Shown in pieces: positions 7,611-14,504 of a stretch of 31,742 nt of DNA. This DNA comes from a virus. The DNA lies in the IMG/VR virus record IMGVR_UViG_3300044972_001210, positions 1 to 31,742 of that record. One strand, 5' to 3'. The notes under the pieces are model-generated. The model was not told the DNA's origin and did not search any database. It worked only from the letters and a program-made list of their open reading frames with translations. Made by a program: the position numbers and the translations under genes. Position 1 is the stretch's first letter, and every line of letters begins with the position of its first letter.

Positions 7611-7967
7611 TTAAACGTTATATGAGTTTTCGTCTCCGGTAATATGCGAGAAAGGTATAGTTTTAGGTGATTTTGGTGGGTGAATTTTCTTCCATCCTTT
7701 AGCAAATCCGTTCTTTGCAATCTGAGTGTAATATGCAAACGGATTATTTGATTTCTCAGGATTGAATCTGTTCCAGTATTTGCAAAGATCCTCCATTGCA
7801 AAAGCCATACAGTCTTCTTTATCTTCTGGATCCTTATAAGACATTTTTTTAGATATCCCATGAATCATAAGGTAAAACATATCTATAGTTTCTGGGGTTA
7901 AAACTCCTTTTTCCTTAGATTCCATGATTGCTCTCATCAAATCTGAGTTTTTTACGTAATTTGCCAT
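7611..7967 (-). CDS. gp55: Late-transcription sigma factor (T4 gp55-like)
   Basis: 118 residues. It starts NYVKNSDLMRAIMESKEKG, continues with MIHGISKKMSYKDPEDKEDCMAFAMEDL and then FNPEKSNNPFAYYTQIAKNGF. This is the same order as T4 gp55 as I recall it (YVNNKELL.AI..WK, then a sigma region 2 helix, then FD..KYKNPHAYITQACFNAF). T4 gp55 is a minimal sigma factor that directs host RNA polymerase to TATAAATA late promoters together with gp33 and the gp45 clamp. The copy here is shorter than T4 gp55 (about 185 aa) and lacks its C-terminal tail, which in T4 ends with the clamp-binding motif. A recurring GATATATAA motif in this window is the natural candidate target. A terminator lies just upstream (7998-8037), so it has its own promoter or relies on readthrough. 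Confidence 0.82.
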   Translation of the reverse strand: MANYVKNSDLMRAIMESKEKGVLTPETIDMFYLMIHGISKKMSYKDPEDKEDCMAFAMEDLCKYWNRFNPEKSNNPFAYYTQIAKNGFAKGWKKIHPPKSPKTIPFSHITGDENSYNV

Positions 7968-7997
7968 TGTTTTTTAATTGATATTAGTGTAAAAATA

Positions 7998-8037
7998 AAA
8001 TCCGCACTTAATGTATTATATCACTAGGTGCGGATTT
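7998..8037 (-). terminator. Rho-independent terminator after the 215 aa gene
   Basis: A perfect 10-bp stem (AAATCCGCAC / GTGCGGATTT, 7998-8007 with 8028-8037) with a 20-nt loop is followed on the minus strand by TATTTTTA. It ends the transcript of the 8079-8726 gene and separates it from the gp55-like gene. The loop contains TATAAT on the minus strand. Confidence 0.85.
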
Positions 8038-8078
8038 GGTTTCGGGGGTTTTACCCGTATATTTCTAAAGACGTGGGA

Positions 8079-8726
8079 TTAGTCTTCGTATTCCATAGGC
8101 TCGTCAAACCAGCTTTTTTCTCCTTGTTCTGGAGCTTTAACTGCAGGTCTGTAAAGTCTATCGGTTTTTCCTGTAAGGATTTTGTTGATAGATTTATCGA
8201 TCGCATCGTAGTCAACACTAGAAGAAGCAGGAGGTTCTTGAGTAACTTTTCTCATGATCTGGTGATTAGCACCTAGCATTCTGGTTTTGATTAAAGTTCT
8301 TAAGTTTCCGTAGATTTGTCCGTCAGTTAATCCTGGCTTGTCTACACTCTTGTGCCAATCTAAAAGAAGATCTTTCAAAGTGAGAGAAATTAATTCATCA
8401 AATTGCTCTTCGCTTAGGTTAGGCCATCTTTTTCTGAATTCTCCATAAGCTATAGAATTAACCAAGTCCATGAATAGTTTACCTAATTTATGGGAAACAG
8501 TTCTAACCGGTCTGTGTGGGTTACCAACCATTTTAACATAAACGGTCTCTCCATCTGCAAGAGATTTTTTAACCTCTTTTGCAAGCTCTGCTTGATCTAT
8601 AAATTGTTTTGCTTCAAAGATTATACCTTCGAAATAATTATCGGGTTGAACATCATGGAAAATACTTTCTCCTAAAAATGTTCTTTTTTCGTTAAGGAAA
8701 TCCTCAAATGATCTAACGTTCTTCAT
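8079..8726 (-). CDS. Hypothetical phage protein, 215 aa
   Basis: Not recognised. It opens with MKNVRSFEDFLNEK, a short amphipathic N-terminal helix of a kind common in T4-like virion and assembly proteins. The centre is mostly helical (HKLGKLFMDLVNSIAYGEFRKRW, LISLTLKDLLLDWHKS), and the tail is charged and probably disordered, ending EPMEYED. No transmembrane segment or catalytic motif is visible. The gene begins 2 nt after the stop of the 99 aa gene upstream and ends before a strong terminator, so it closes the transcript that begins with the 953 aa protein. A structural or assembly role is inferred from position. Confidence 0.7.
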   Translation of the reverse strand: MKNVRSFEDFLNEKRTFLGESIFHDVQPDNYFEGIIFEAKQFIDQAELAKEVKKSLADGETVYVKMVGNPHRPVRTVSHKLGKLFMDLVNSIAYGEFRKRWPNLSEEQFDELISLTLKDLLLDWHKSVDKPGLTDGQIYGNLRTLIKTRMLGANHQIMRKVTQEPPASSSVDYDAIDKSINKILTGKTDRLYRPAVKAPEQGEKSWFDEPMEYED

Positions 8727-8728
8727 TC

Positions 8729-9028
8729 TTATTTTTTTAATTTTTTAGCCTCTTTTCTAGCTTCGTCTGCCACTTTAACTAAGAATTTAACATAGTCAAC
8801 TGACTTTGTTTTAGTTAACGGATATTCTCCAGTCAGATCGGATTTAATTCCAGAATCTTTAACTACGATAGTAGATTTAACACCATCAATATCTCTGCTT
8901 AAAGTTTCTCCGCTAAGTTTATAGCCGAAAGCTTTAGTAGCCATATCTAGAAAATTCTTTTTGAATAAAGGGTTAACTGCATTAGCAGGTCCTTTTCCAA
9001 ATGCTTCGTATAATTGTAAATTTTGCAT
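8729..9028 (-). CDS. Small hypothetical phage protein, 99 aa
   Basis: Not recognised. 99 residues, basic at the end (ADEARKEAKKLKK). The central part IDGVKSTIVVKDSG and TGEYPLTKTKSVDYVKFLVKVADE suggests a small alpha/beta fold. It lies between the 953 aa repeat protein (and its -1 frame extension, whose stop is only 4 nt before this ATG) and the 215 aa unknown, so it is part of the same late transcript. The 4-nt spacing suggests translational coupling to ribosomes finishing the shifted frame. Confidence 0.68.
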   Translation of the reverse strand: MQNLQLYEAFGKGPANAVNPLFKKNFLDMATKAFGYKLSGETLSRDIDGVKSTIVVKDSGIKSDLTGEYPLTKTKSVDYVKFLVKVADEARKEAKKLKK

Positions 9029-9032
9029 ATCT

Positions 9033-9236
9033 TTATTCTTTTTCTTGTCCTTCTTCTTCCTGATCTATAGTCTCCGCTTTCTTTTCTTTACCGTCTGGAG
9101 CTACACTCATTTTTCCTTCTGAACTTTCCACGTCTGGTTTTGTTTTCTTGGATTCTTCCTCCTCATTTTCAGGAGCAAAAGACCAAACTCTACTCAGTGC
9201 CGATTTTAATTTTTTTTTAATTCGGGACTTGGTCTT
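9033..9236 (-). CDS. -1 frame C-terminal extension of the 953 aa protein (candidate frameshift product)
   Basis: On the minus strand the frame at -1 relative to the 953 aa gene is open from 9236 (after a TGA at 9237-9239) to TAA 9033-9035. It has no plausible start codon of its own apart from an internal ATG for ~25 residues. If ribosomes slip back one base on the A9 run at 9210-9218, the protein gains about 58 residues after ELKKK. The extension contains VWSFAPENEEEE and MSVAPDGKEKKAE, which repeat the parent's LxxAPxxGK pattern and acidic composition, so this is coding sequence of the same protein. Options are programmed -1 frameshifting or transcriptional slippage, a real frameshift mutation, or a homopolymer sequencing error. 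Confidence 0.7.
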   Translation of the reverse strand, partial: KTKSRIKKKLKSALSRVWSFAPENEEEESKKTKPDVESSEGKMSVAPDGKEKKAETIDQEEEGQEKE

Positions 9237-12067
9237 TCAAAACCTTCTGTTAAGTTGTATCCCATTTCAGCATTAACTTCAATGTCAATTTGGGATTGAG
9301 TATTTTTAGCTGGAATTTCTGCTAGATTTGCAGTATCTAAATTATCGATGTCTGCATTTTTAGAAGATTTAACATCTAAGTATTCTACTTCATATCCTGC
9401 GTCTCCTTCTTCTTTACCTGGAGAGGTTGCGAAGTTAGGATTTGTAGAATCTTTAGTAGGTACTTTAGCACCTTTCTCAGGGGCTACTACTAAATTAGAT
9501 GTTGCTAAGTTATCGCTATCCGGGTTAGAAGCACCTGGGATATTGATTTTAATTTTGTAATCCGCTTCATGCGATCCTCCTGGAGCTTCAGCTAATTCTT
9601 GATTTGTTTTAGAAAGATCTGATGCTTCGTCCATTTTAGATTTACCTGATCCTGGAGCAGATGCTAAATTAGGGCTAAGTTTAGAAATCTCTGGGCTTTT
9701 AGAAGCTTTTGGATCTGGATATTCAATAGCATAATCAGCGTCACCTTCGGCTTTACCTGGAGCAGATGCTAGATTCATAGCTTTTAAACCTGATTTCTCC
9801 CATTCTGTAGCCATGTTAGTTCCTTTAGGTTTTCCTTCAGGAGCTGAAACTAGGGAATCTTGAGATTCACCTAAGTTATATCCAATTCCGTCTTCGGCTT
9901 CGTATTTAATTTCTTTGTTTTTATCTTCTGGAGCTTCTTCTAAGTTTGCATCTTTAAGATTTTCAACGTCTTTTTTTCCGTCTTTATCTTGATCTTTTCC
10001 TGTTGGAGCAGAGGAAGTGCTAGCTTTTAAAACCTGAGCTGGAGTTTTTCCGTGAACTGGTTTACCTGTTGAAGGAGCTTTAGACATAGTAACAGATTCT
10101 TTAACCTCTTCGCCTTCACCTTCTTCTGCATTTTCTTCAGAAGATTGTTTGAAAGCTTCTTCAAGATCTAAAATATCTTCTACACCATATTCTCCAGTTT
10201 TACCATTATCTAAAAGAACAGTGTAAGAACCTGAGCTACTATCTGAAGAAATAATTTTTCCAGTATTTCCGCTCTCTTTTACTTTTACATAGTCACCTAC
10301 TGTAAATTTAGAATCTTCCATTAATTCTTCAGAAATTTCTGTAGAGTTGTTATCCATAGAATCTAATTCTGCATTGATAGTAGACCATTTAGATTTAAGA
10401 GTTTGTAATTCCTTTTCTAATAGAGAGTAAGCTTCAGAAAGTTGTTTTGAACCTTTGTATAAAGGATTGGTAGAAACTAAAGCTTCGATCTTTTTCATTT
10501 CACCTTCTACTATCGAAATGTTATCGATAACCTGTTTTCTATCGTTAAGCATGATAGATTTAATTCTTCTTTCTCCGTCTAAGAATTCAGTTAGACCTTC
10601 AGAGATATCATATTTTAAGAAATCTCTTACCATACCAACTGCTTGAGATCCGTTAACGTTAAATAGAGAATTTTCTCTCATTGCTTCATTAACTCTTTGT
10701 AGGAATATTTTACCATCCCATTTAATCAAGCTAACAGATGCACCTTCGTAAACTTTAGAAACGATTGATTTTGCAAAATCCAATTCTACAATTTTATCAA
10801 AGTTTTCGTATAATCTGATTAAATCATTGATAACTTTACTTTCGTTAGCACCAAGTCCTCTAGAGATTTTGAAAGAAACTAATTTAGCAAGTTGATTGTA
10901 ATCACTGAAGTTAACTAGATCATTATTTAAATAAACTTTAGTCGATTCATTTTCTAAAACGATAGAAATTTTGGTATCCCCAGCGTAGATAGAAATACCT
11001 TTATCGTCAGCTTTAACATTTTCCGAAACGAAGGATTCTAATAAACCCAGGAAGTTTTTATCCATTATGGAAATGTCTCTCTGAGTTAGTTTTCTAACAC
11101 CAGCTGAACTTCCTTCAAATAGAGTTTTTCCTATTGCAAAGATAGTTTTGTTACCTTCAACTAATACTGGAGAGTAGATTTTCTTTACTTCAGAATTTCC
11201 GTTGATGGTTGGGATATTCATTTTAGAACCATTAGATTCTAAAACAGTTAGGGTGTTAATTAAATTTTTAATGATTGGATTGAATGACCAAACTCTAAGG
11301 TCTTTAGAAAGGGCAGCTGTAGATTTTCCTTCAGATACTAACCATTTAGTGATAGTTTCTGTTGCAGGAGAATAGAAAGATGAATTTCCAGTGTTAGCAA
11401 TTTGATATAAAGCTTTAGAAGCTTCGATTTCAGGTCTTAAGTTATTGATTGATTCAGTTACGGAATTAACTGCATTTTTTACAGAAGAATCCCAAGAATA
11501 ATTAGAGAATTCATTAACGAAAGACTCAGCAACTATGTATTCAGGTAAATTTTTATTCTTAATTAAATTAACATAATTCTCGCAAAGAATTTTAAAGCTA
11601 CCGTGATCGAAGATACCTTTCTTAGAAAAATCTAAGATAGATTCCATAATACCTAAATTTTCCACTCTGTTAGACTTCACAAATGAAGCAGCAGAAGGAT
11701 CGAATTGAGCCATGCTTTCAAGTGCTTCGTTTAGAAGACCTTGTTTTTGAGTTGGTTTAGCAACTTCATCTTTAGCTCCATCAACGTAAGAACCTGCATT
11801 CTTGTTAGCTAATTTATTTCCTAAACCACCCCAAGATTCAGAGATAGCTTGTGCTCTTGATCTGGATAAATCCATTTCTTCTCTTCTCAGAGCTTCCATA
11901 GGAGAGATTTTATTCTCTATTTTAGATTCTATCGCTTCGGAGATTTTAGATTCTGTGATTGTGTCGTTCCCGTTTTTAAGCTCATTAATATAAGCTTCAC
12001 ACAGATCTTTTACTTCTCTCGATTGAGTAGATTCTTTTAAGGTTTGCAATTTGTTTATTAAATCCAT
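9206..12067 (-). CDS. 953 aa virion/scaffold-like protein with repeat-rich acidic C-terminus
   Basis: Not assigned to a named family. Three parts are visible. The N-terminal ~550 residues are mostly helical (begins MDLINKLQTLKESTQSREV; VLESNGSKMNIP). Around residues 580-635 there is a small KOW/Tudor-like beta domain (KFTVGDYVKVKESGNTGKI, then SYTVLLDNGKTGEYGVEDIL). The rest is a disordered acidic tail with about ten degenerate repeats, each around a LA(S/E)AP(G/E)K motif (NLASAPGK, NLEEAPED, ELAEAPGG, NLAEIPAK). A late-type promoter lies 23 nt upstream and A9 near the stop opens a -1 extension. Size, acidity and position near portal and head genes suggest a prohead core/scaffold or internal virion protein; that is inference, and T4 gp22 similarity was not recognised. 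Confidence 0.75.
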   Translation of the reverse strand: MDLINKLQTLKESTQSREVKDLCEAYINELKNGNDTITESKISEAIESKIENKISPMEALRREEMDLSRSRAQAISESWGGLGNKLANKNAGSYVDGAKDEVAKPTQKQGLLNEALESMAQFDPSAASFVKSNRVENLGIMESILDFSKKGIFDHGSFKILCENYVNLIKNKNLPEYIVAESFVNEFSNYSWDSSVKNAVNSVTESINNLRPEIEASKALYQIANTGNSSFYSPATETITKWLVSEGKSTAALSKDLRVWSFNPIIKNLINTLTVLESNGSKMNIPTINGNSEVKKIYSPVLVEGNKTIFAIGKTLFEGSSAGVRKLTQRDISIMDKNFLGLLESFVSENVKADDKGISIYAGDTKISIVLENESTKVYLNNDLVNFSDYNQLAKLVSFKISRGLGANESKVINDLIRLYENFDKIVELDFAKSIVSKVYEGASVSLIKWDGKIFLQRVNEAMRENSLFNVNGSQAVGMVRDFLKYDISEGLTEFLDGERRIKSIMLNDRKQVIDNISIVEGEMKKIEALVSTNPLYKGSKQLSEAYSLLEKELQTLKSKWSTINAELDSMDNNSTEISEELMEDSKFTVGDYVKVKESGNTGKIISSDSSSGSYTVLLDNGKTGEYGVEDILDLEEAFKQSSEENAEEGEGEEVKESVTMSKAPSTGKPVHGKTPAQVLKASTSSAPTGKDQDKDGKKDVENLKDANLEEAPEDKNKEIKYEAEDGIGYNLGESQDSLVSAPEGKPKGTNMATEWEKSGLKAMNLASAPGKAEGDADYAIEYPDPKASKSPEISKLSPNLASAPGSGKSKMDEASDLSKTNQELAEAPGGSHEADYKIKINIPGASNPDSDNLATSNLVVAPEKGAKVPTKDSTNPNFATSPGKEEGDAGYEVEYLDVKSSKNADIDNLDTANLAEIPAKNTQSQIDIEVNAEMGYNLTEGFERPSPELKKN
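9210..9218 (-). other. A9 slippery run at the end of the 953 aa gene
   Basis: Nine consecutive A on the coding strand (codons TTA AAA AAA AAT TAA in frame 0) lie 1 nt before the stop codon and inside the 28-nt overlap of frame 0 with the open -1 frame. Such runs allow tRNA or polymerase slippage. No clear downstream stimulating hairpin was seen. Confidence 0.65.
9240..10090 (-). repeat. Degenerate protein-level repeats with LxxAP core
   Basis: About ten units of 20-36 residues, each with an [LF]-x-x-[AS/I]-P-x-x-K core and variable acidic spacers. Two related longer spacers occur (APGKAEGDADYAIEYPD and SPGKEEGDAGYEVEYLD), about 120 residues apart. The DNA repeats are diverged, so this is conserved at the protein level. 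The two further copies in the -1 frame (9033-9209) continue the series. Confidence 0.7.
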
Positions 12068-12088
12068 TTTCCTGTTTGTTTTTTTACA

Positions 12089-12099
12089 GTTTATATATC
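12089..12099 (-). promoter_or_regulatory. Late-type promoter motif for the 953 aa gene
   Basis: Coding strand GATATATAAAC, with the TATATAA core 23 nt before the ATG. It matches the motif seen at 14440, 19052, 25077 and 30304. A second, weaker match (AATATATAAG) lies at 12125-12134. Confidence 0.6.
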
Positions 12100-12164
12100 T
12101 TCCTTGTTTTAAGGAAATTTTTCTCTTATATATTCATTCGAGTTTTAAAAATAACTCAATTTTT

Positions 12165-12710
12165 TTATCTAGCCACTATTATTTCGAGTTTAACATCAAT
12201 AGCAGCGTGTGGGTTTGTGATAGTAATTCCTCCTCCGGGATAAACTAAATCCTGGCTTGATAAATTCCATCCAATTTCTTCTGAGTTTATCGATCCTGCA
12301 GGATTACCAGAAAGGATCATTAATTCTCCGATAGGATAAGTGTTCCCGTCATAAGTCCATGTTAAATACTTTTGGTTCTCTGGAGTTCCGTTAGTCGGTC
12401 TAGGTAAACCTGGGATAACTGGAAGAGCAGCATTGTATAAAATAGGGCTGATCGGAGCAGGATATTTAACCTTGATTGCAATCCATCTAGCAAATCCCTT
12501 GTCGTCGACTAGATCGTTCTGACTTATCATAACGGAAGTATTAGACTTTAAACTGATTCTCATTCTAGAATAAGCAGTTACCCCAATAAGTATAGAAGAT
12601 AGATCAAAAAAAGTTGTCTTGACATTAGATTCATCCAAGACAAATTTATCTTTGAAGAATATAAATCCAGGTATTGTTCCTGGAGGGCATATAATAGGTC
12701 TACTTGCCAT
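12165..12710 (-). CDS. Virion-like beta protein, 181 aa (paralogue of the upstream gene)
   Basis: Not recognised by family. 181 residues, beta-rich with many Pro/Gly/Asn. Its C-terminal half YLTWTYDGNTYPIGELMILSGN ... EIGWNLS ... GGGITITNPHAAIDVKLEIIVA aligns with the C-terminal part of the 224 aa protein encoded just upstream (YWNYKNSPRYAMGEFMVLTG ... FGWQVD ... PGFVFTNPTNYTVRITILTA), so the two are diverged paralogues. The ATG overlaps the stop of that gene by 1 nt. A small surface-exposed virion protein such as a decoration, fibre or baseplate-associated protein is plausible but inferred only from fold-like composition and the late-gene setting. Confidence 0.72.
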   Translation of the reverse strand: MASRPIICPPGTIPGFIFFKDKFVLDESNVKTTFFDLSSILIGVTAYSRMRISLKSNTSVMISQNDLVDDKGFARWIAIKVKYPAPISPILYNAALPVIPGLPRPTNGTPENQKYLTWTYDGNTYPIGELMILSGNPAGSINSEEIGWNLSSQDLVYPGGGITITNPHAAIDVKLEIIVAR

Positions 12711-13384
12711 TAGTTTGCTGTTAATATTGTTATTCTAACCGTGTAATTGGTTGGATTGGTAAACACAAATCCTGGTTCTATTCCGGTATAATCTGGATCT
12801 TCACCAGGATCAACCTGCCAGCCAAACCAAGGTGAAGTAGTTTTAACTGCTCCAGTCAAGACCATAAATTCTCCCATTGCATATCTAGGAGAGTTTTTAT
12901 AATTCCAATAAATAATATTTTCAGTATCAACAGTTAAATGTGGAAGATACTCAGCTTGAGCCATTAAAAGACTAACCTCCCCGTAGGTAGTTTCAAAATT
13001 ACCAACGTCAAAATTAATAGAGGTTAAAGCAGGAATATTAAAGGTTTGTTTTTGATAATTAGAAAAAGACTGAATTGGATGGAAAAAATCCACCAGACTC
13101 AAGGTTTCTTCCGTGTATTTCTGCCAAGATACATTTAATGCTGTATTATAAAATCTAATGTTATTCGGGTCGTTGAAATTGGAAAAAGTTAAATTTACTC
13201 TCCTTAAGGCAGTTTTATTTACTGCTATAATAGCATAGTCAACTAAAAACTCTGCAGATCCACCAGGAGGTAAAATTGAGGTACTGTTTCCGTCCCCAAC
13301 CACAAGGAGGGTTTGTTGATCAGAGGCGTTTCCTCCGTCGTAGTTATTTCCCCCTGTAGGTGCAGCATAGCTTATAGTTGTCAT
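12710..13384 (-). CDS. Virion-like beta protein, 224 aa (paralogue of the downstream gene)
   Basis: Not recognised by family. 224 residues, beta-rich; begins MTTISYAAPTGGNNYDGGNASDQQ, a flexible Gly/Asn start, followed by GSAEFLVDYAIIAVNKTALRRVNLTF and a C-terminal module shared with the 181 aa neighbour (GEFMVLTG, FGWQVD, GFVFTNPTNYTVRITIL). No signal peptide or membrane segment. It starts 1 nt after the stop codon of the membrane protein gene and its stop overlaps the next ATG, so it is co-transcribed with both. Probably a virion surface component; function unknown. Confidence 0.72.
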   Translation of the reverse strand: MTTISYAAPTGGNNYDGGNASDQQTLLVVGDGNSTSILPPGGSAEFLVDYAIIAVNKTALRRVNLTFSNFNDPNNIRFYNTALNVSWQKYTEETLSLVDFFHPIQSFSNYQKQTFNIPALTSINFDVGNFETTYGEVSLLMAQAEYLPHLTVDTENIIYWNYKNSPRYAMGEFMVLTGAVKTTSPWFGWQVDPGEDPDYTGIEPGFVFTNPTNYTVRITILTAN

Positions 13385-13385
13385 T

Positions 13386-14126
13386 TTATAAAAGCAGTGG
13401 ATTTATATTTACTTTCCCAGAGGAATCTATTTTCTTATTAGAATTCACAGGAAGTAAATTATTTTCTTCTATTTGGATTCTTCTATTTTGTATAGACTCT
13501 TCTAATTTTTCTTCTATTATAGATTCTAATTTTTCTTCTACTATAGATTCTAATTCCTCTTCTATATTTTCTGTCACTCCGCCAACAGAGTCAATAGACG
13601 AGGAGTCTCCTCCCTCTATATATTCATTGTCAGATGAAAGATATTCGGCAATAGTAGAATTTGAATCATCTATTTCCGGCTCTTTGGAATTGTTTTCAGG
13701 TTTTATATAATCTATTAGGGATTTAATAAATCCAAGAGCAACTAAAGGAAGTATTGCCCCCGAAACTGCAGCCAATATTCTTTTTTGATAAATTACATCC
13801 TCTTCAATTAGTCCAAAAAGTTCAGACCATCCTTGGAAATTCTCCATGTGAGAAAAAGCATAGTACATATTCCCCTGCATTTGCATCAGAGTAATAGCAC
13901 CAAATAGGATCCAAACCAGAGTTCTGTTCATTTTGTCTAGAATAACCAATGAAGCCAATGAAGCAGCAGCTCCAAGTTCAAATCCAATTGCTAAAGAAAC
14001 TGCAAGCCAGTAAGGATTGGACAACTGGAAGAAATCTATAACGTGAATCGTTGAAATAACACTTACCAGCAGATAAAGAGAAACAAAAGTTACTATAATG
14101 GATCTGTGTACAAATTTGTTCTTCAT
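13386..14126 (-). CDS. Membrane protein with four predicted helices and acidic coiled tail, 246 aa
   Basis: Not recognised. Hydrophobic segments at about residues 9-28 (IIVTFVSLYLLVSVISTIHV), 38-63 (PYWLAVSLAIGFELGAAASLASLVIL), 69-88 (TLVWILFGAITLMQMQGNMYY) and 116-138 (ILAAVSGAILPLVALGFIKSLI) point to an inner-membrane protein. The ~100-residue tail is acidic, Ser-rich and includes an octapeptide-like repeat EEKLESII encoded by a 24-bp tandem repeat (13491-13565), probably a coiled coil in the cytoplasm. It follows a single-helix membrane protein by 6 nt. Possible roles are lysis timing, superinfection exclusion or membrane attachment of virion assembly; none is shown by motif. Confidence 0.72.
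   Translation of the reverse strand: MKNKFVHRSIIVTFVSLYLLVSVISTIHVIDFFQLSNPYWLAVSLAIGFELGAAASLASLVILDKMNRTLVWILFGAITLMQMQGNMYYAFSHMENFQGWSELFGLIEEDVIYQKRILAAVSGAILPLVALGFIKSLIDYIKPENNSKEPEIDDSNSTIAEYLSSDNEYIEGGDSSSIDSVGGVTENIEEELESIVEEKLESIIEEKLEESIQNRRIQIEENNLLPVNSNKKIDSSGKVNINPLLL
13491..13565 (-). repeat. Three tandem ~24-bp units
   Basis: Units TATAGACTCTTCTAATTT.. (13491-13517, 27 bp), 13518-13541 and 13542-13565 (24 bp each, starting TATAGATTCTAATT) encode the repeated EE(K/E)LESI octapeptides of the membrane protein's acidic tail. Likely expanded by slippage. Confidence 0.75.
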
Positions 14127-14132
14127 TTTAAA

Positions 14133-14420
14133 TTATTTGGATTGTAATTTTTTTATTTCTTCATCAATCTGAGTTTGTCTATTAACATCAAGGATTTTTC
14201 TGTCCGTGGATTGAATCATTCTTTTTTCGGCTTTCAGTCCTTCAATCTCTAAATCCTTCCTGTTTGGGAGAGATTCGATGATAGATTTTTCTTTTTGTAA
14301 TTCTTTCTTAACTTTGTTTAGTTCAGAATTCACCCCACAGGATTTGAAGTAGATTAGGATCAACAAAACCAATATGATTTTAATCCCATGTTTAGATAAA
14401 AAATTGTCTAATTTGTTCAT
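14133..14420 (-). CDS. Small membrane-anchored coiled-coil protein, 95 aa
   Basis: 95 residues with one N-terminal transmembrane helix (IKIILVLLILIYF, about residues 13-25), then a Cys-Gly, then a charged coiled coil (LNKVKKELQKEKSII, GLKAEKRMIQ, DEEIKKLQ). This architecture, one inner-membrane anchor followed by a periplasmic coiled coil, is that of i-spanins and of other phage membrane proteins; no partner o-spanin with a lipobox was recognised. It has its own late-type promoter motif 22 nt upstream, just after a terminator, and is followed by the four-helix membrane protein, so it heads a transcript of membrane and virion-like proteins. Spanin function is only a possibility. Confidence 0.7.
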   Translation of the reverse strand: MNKLDNFLSKHGIKIILVLLILIYFKSCGVNSELNKVKKELQKEKSIIESLPNRKDLEIEGLKAEKRMIQSTDRKILDVNRQTQIDEEIKKLQSK

Positions 14421-14439
14421 TTTAATTTTAATTTAATTA

Positions 14440-14452
14440 GATTTATATATCC
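14440..14452 (-). promoter_or_regulatory. Late-type promoter motif for the 95 aa gene
   Basis: Coding strand GGATATATAAATC, 22 nt from core to ATG and directly downstream of the terminator at 14457-14488. It is nearly identical to the sheath-gene site at 25077-25090. Confidence 0.65.
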
Positions 14453-14456
14453 ACAA

Positions 14457-14488
14457 AAAAAAGCACCCATAAAAATGAGTGCTTTTTT
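14457..14488 (-). terminator. Strong bidirectional rho-independent terminator
   Basis: AAAAAAGCAC (14457-14466) pairs with GTGCTTTTTT (14479-14488), with extra pairs inside the loop. On the minus strand it is followed by more T, so it ends the transcript of the 173 aa gene (stop at 14505). Confidence 0.93.
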
Positions 14489-14504
14489 ATAAATTTATTT
14501 AAGA

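Noticed and set aside
7568-7861. Minus-strand 97-codon frame over the gp55-like and gp4-like genes
   Set aside because: Both overlapped genes have clear family motifs; this frame is a shadow.
12140-12166. GAGTT/AACTC hairpin followed by a T run in the plus direction
   Set aside because: It would end plus-strand transcription, but no plus-strand gene precedes it; the T run is antisense to the end of the 181 aa gene.
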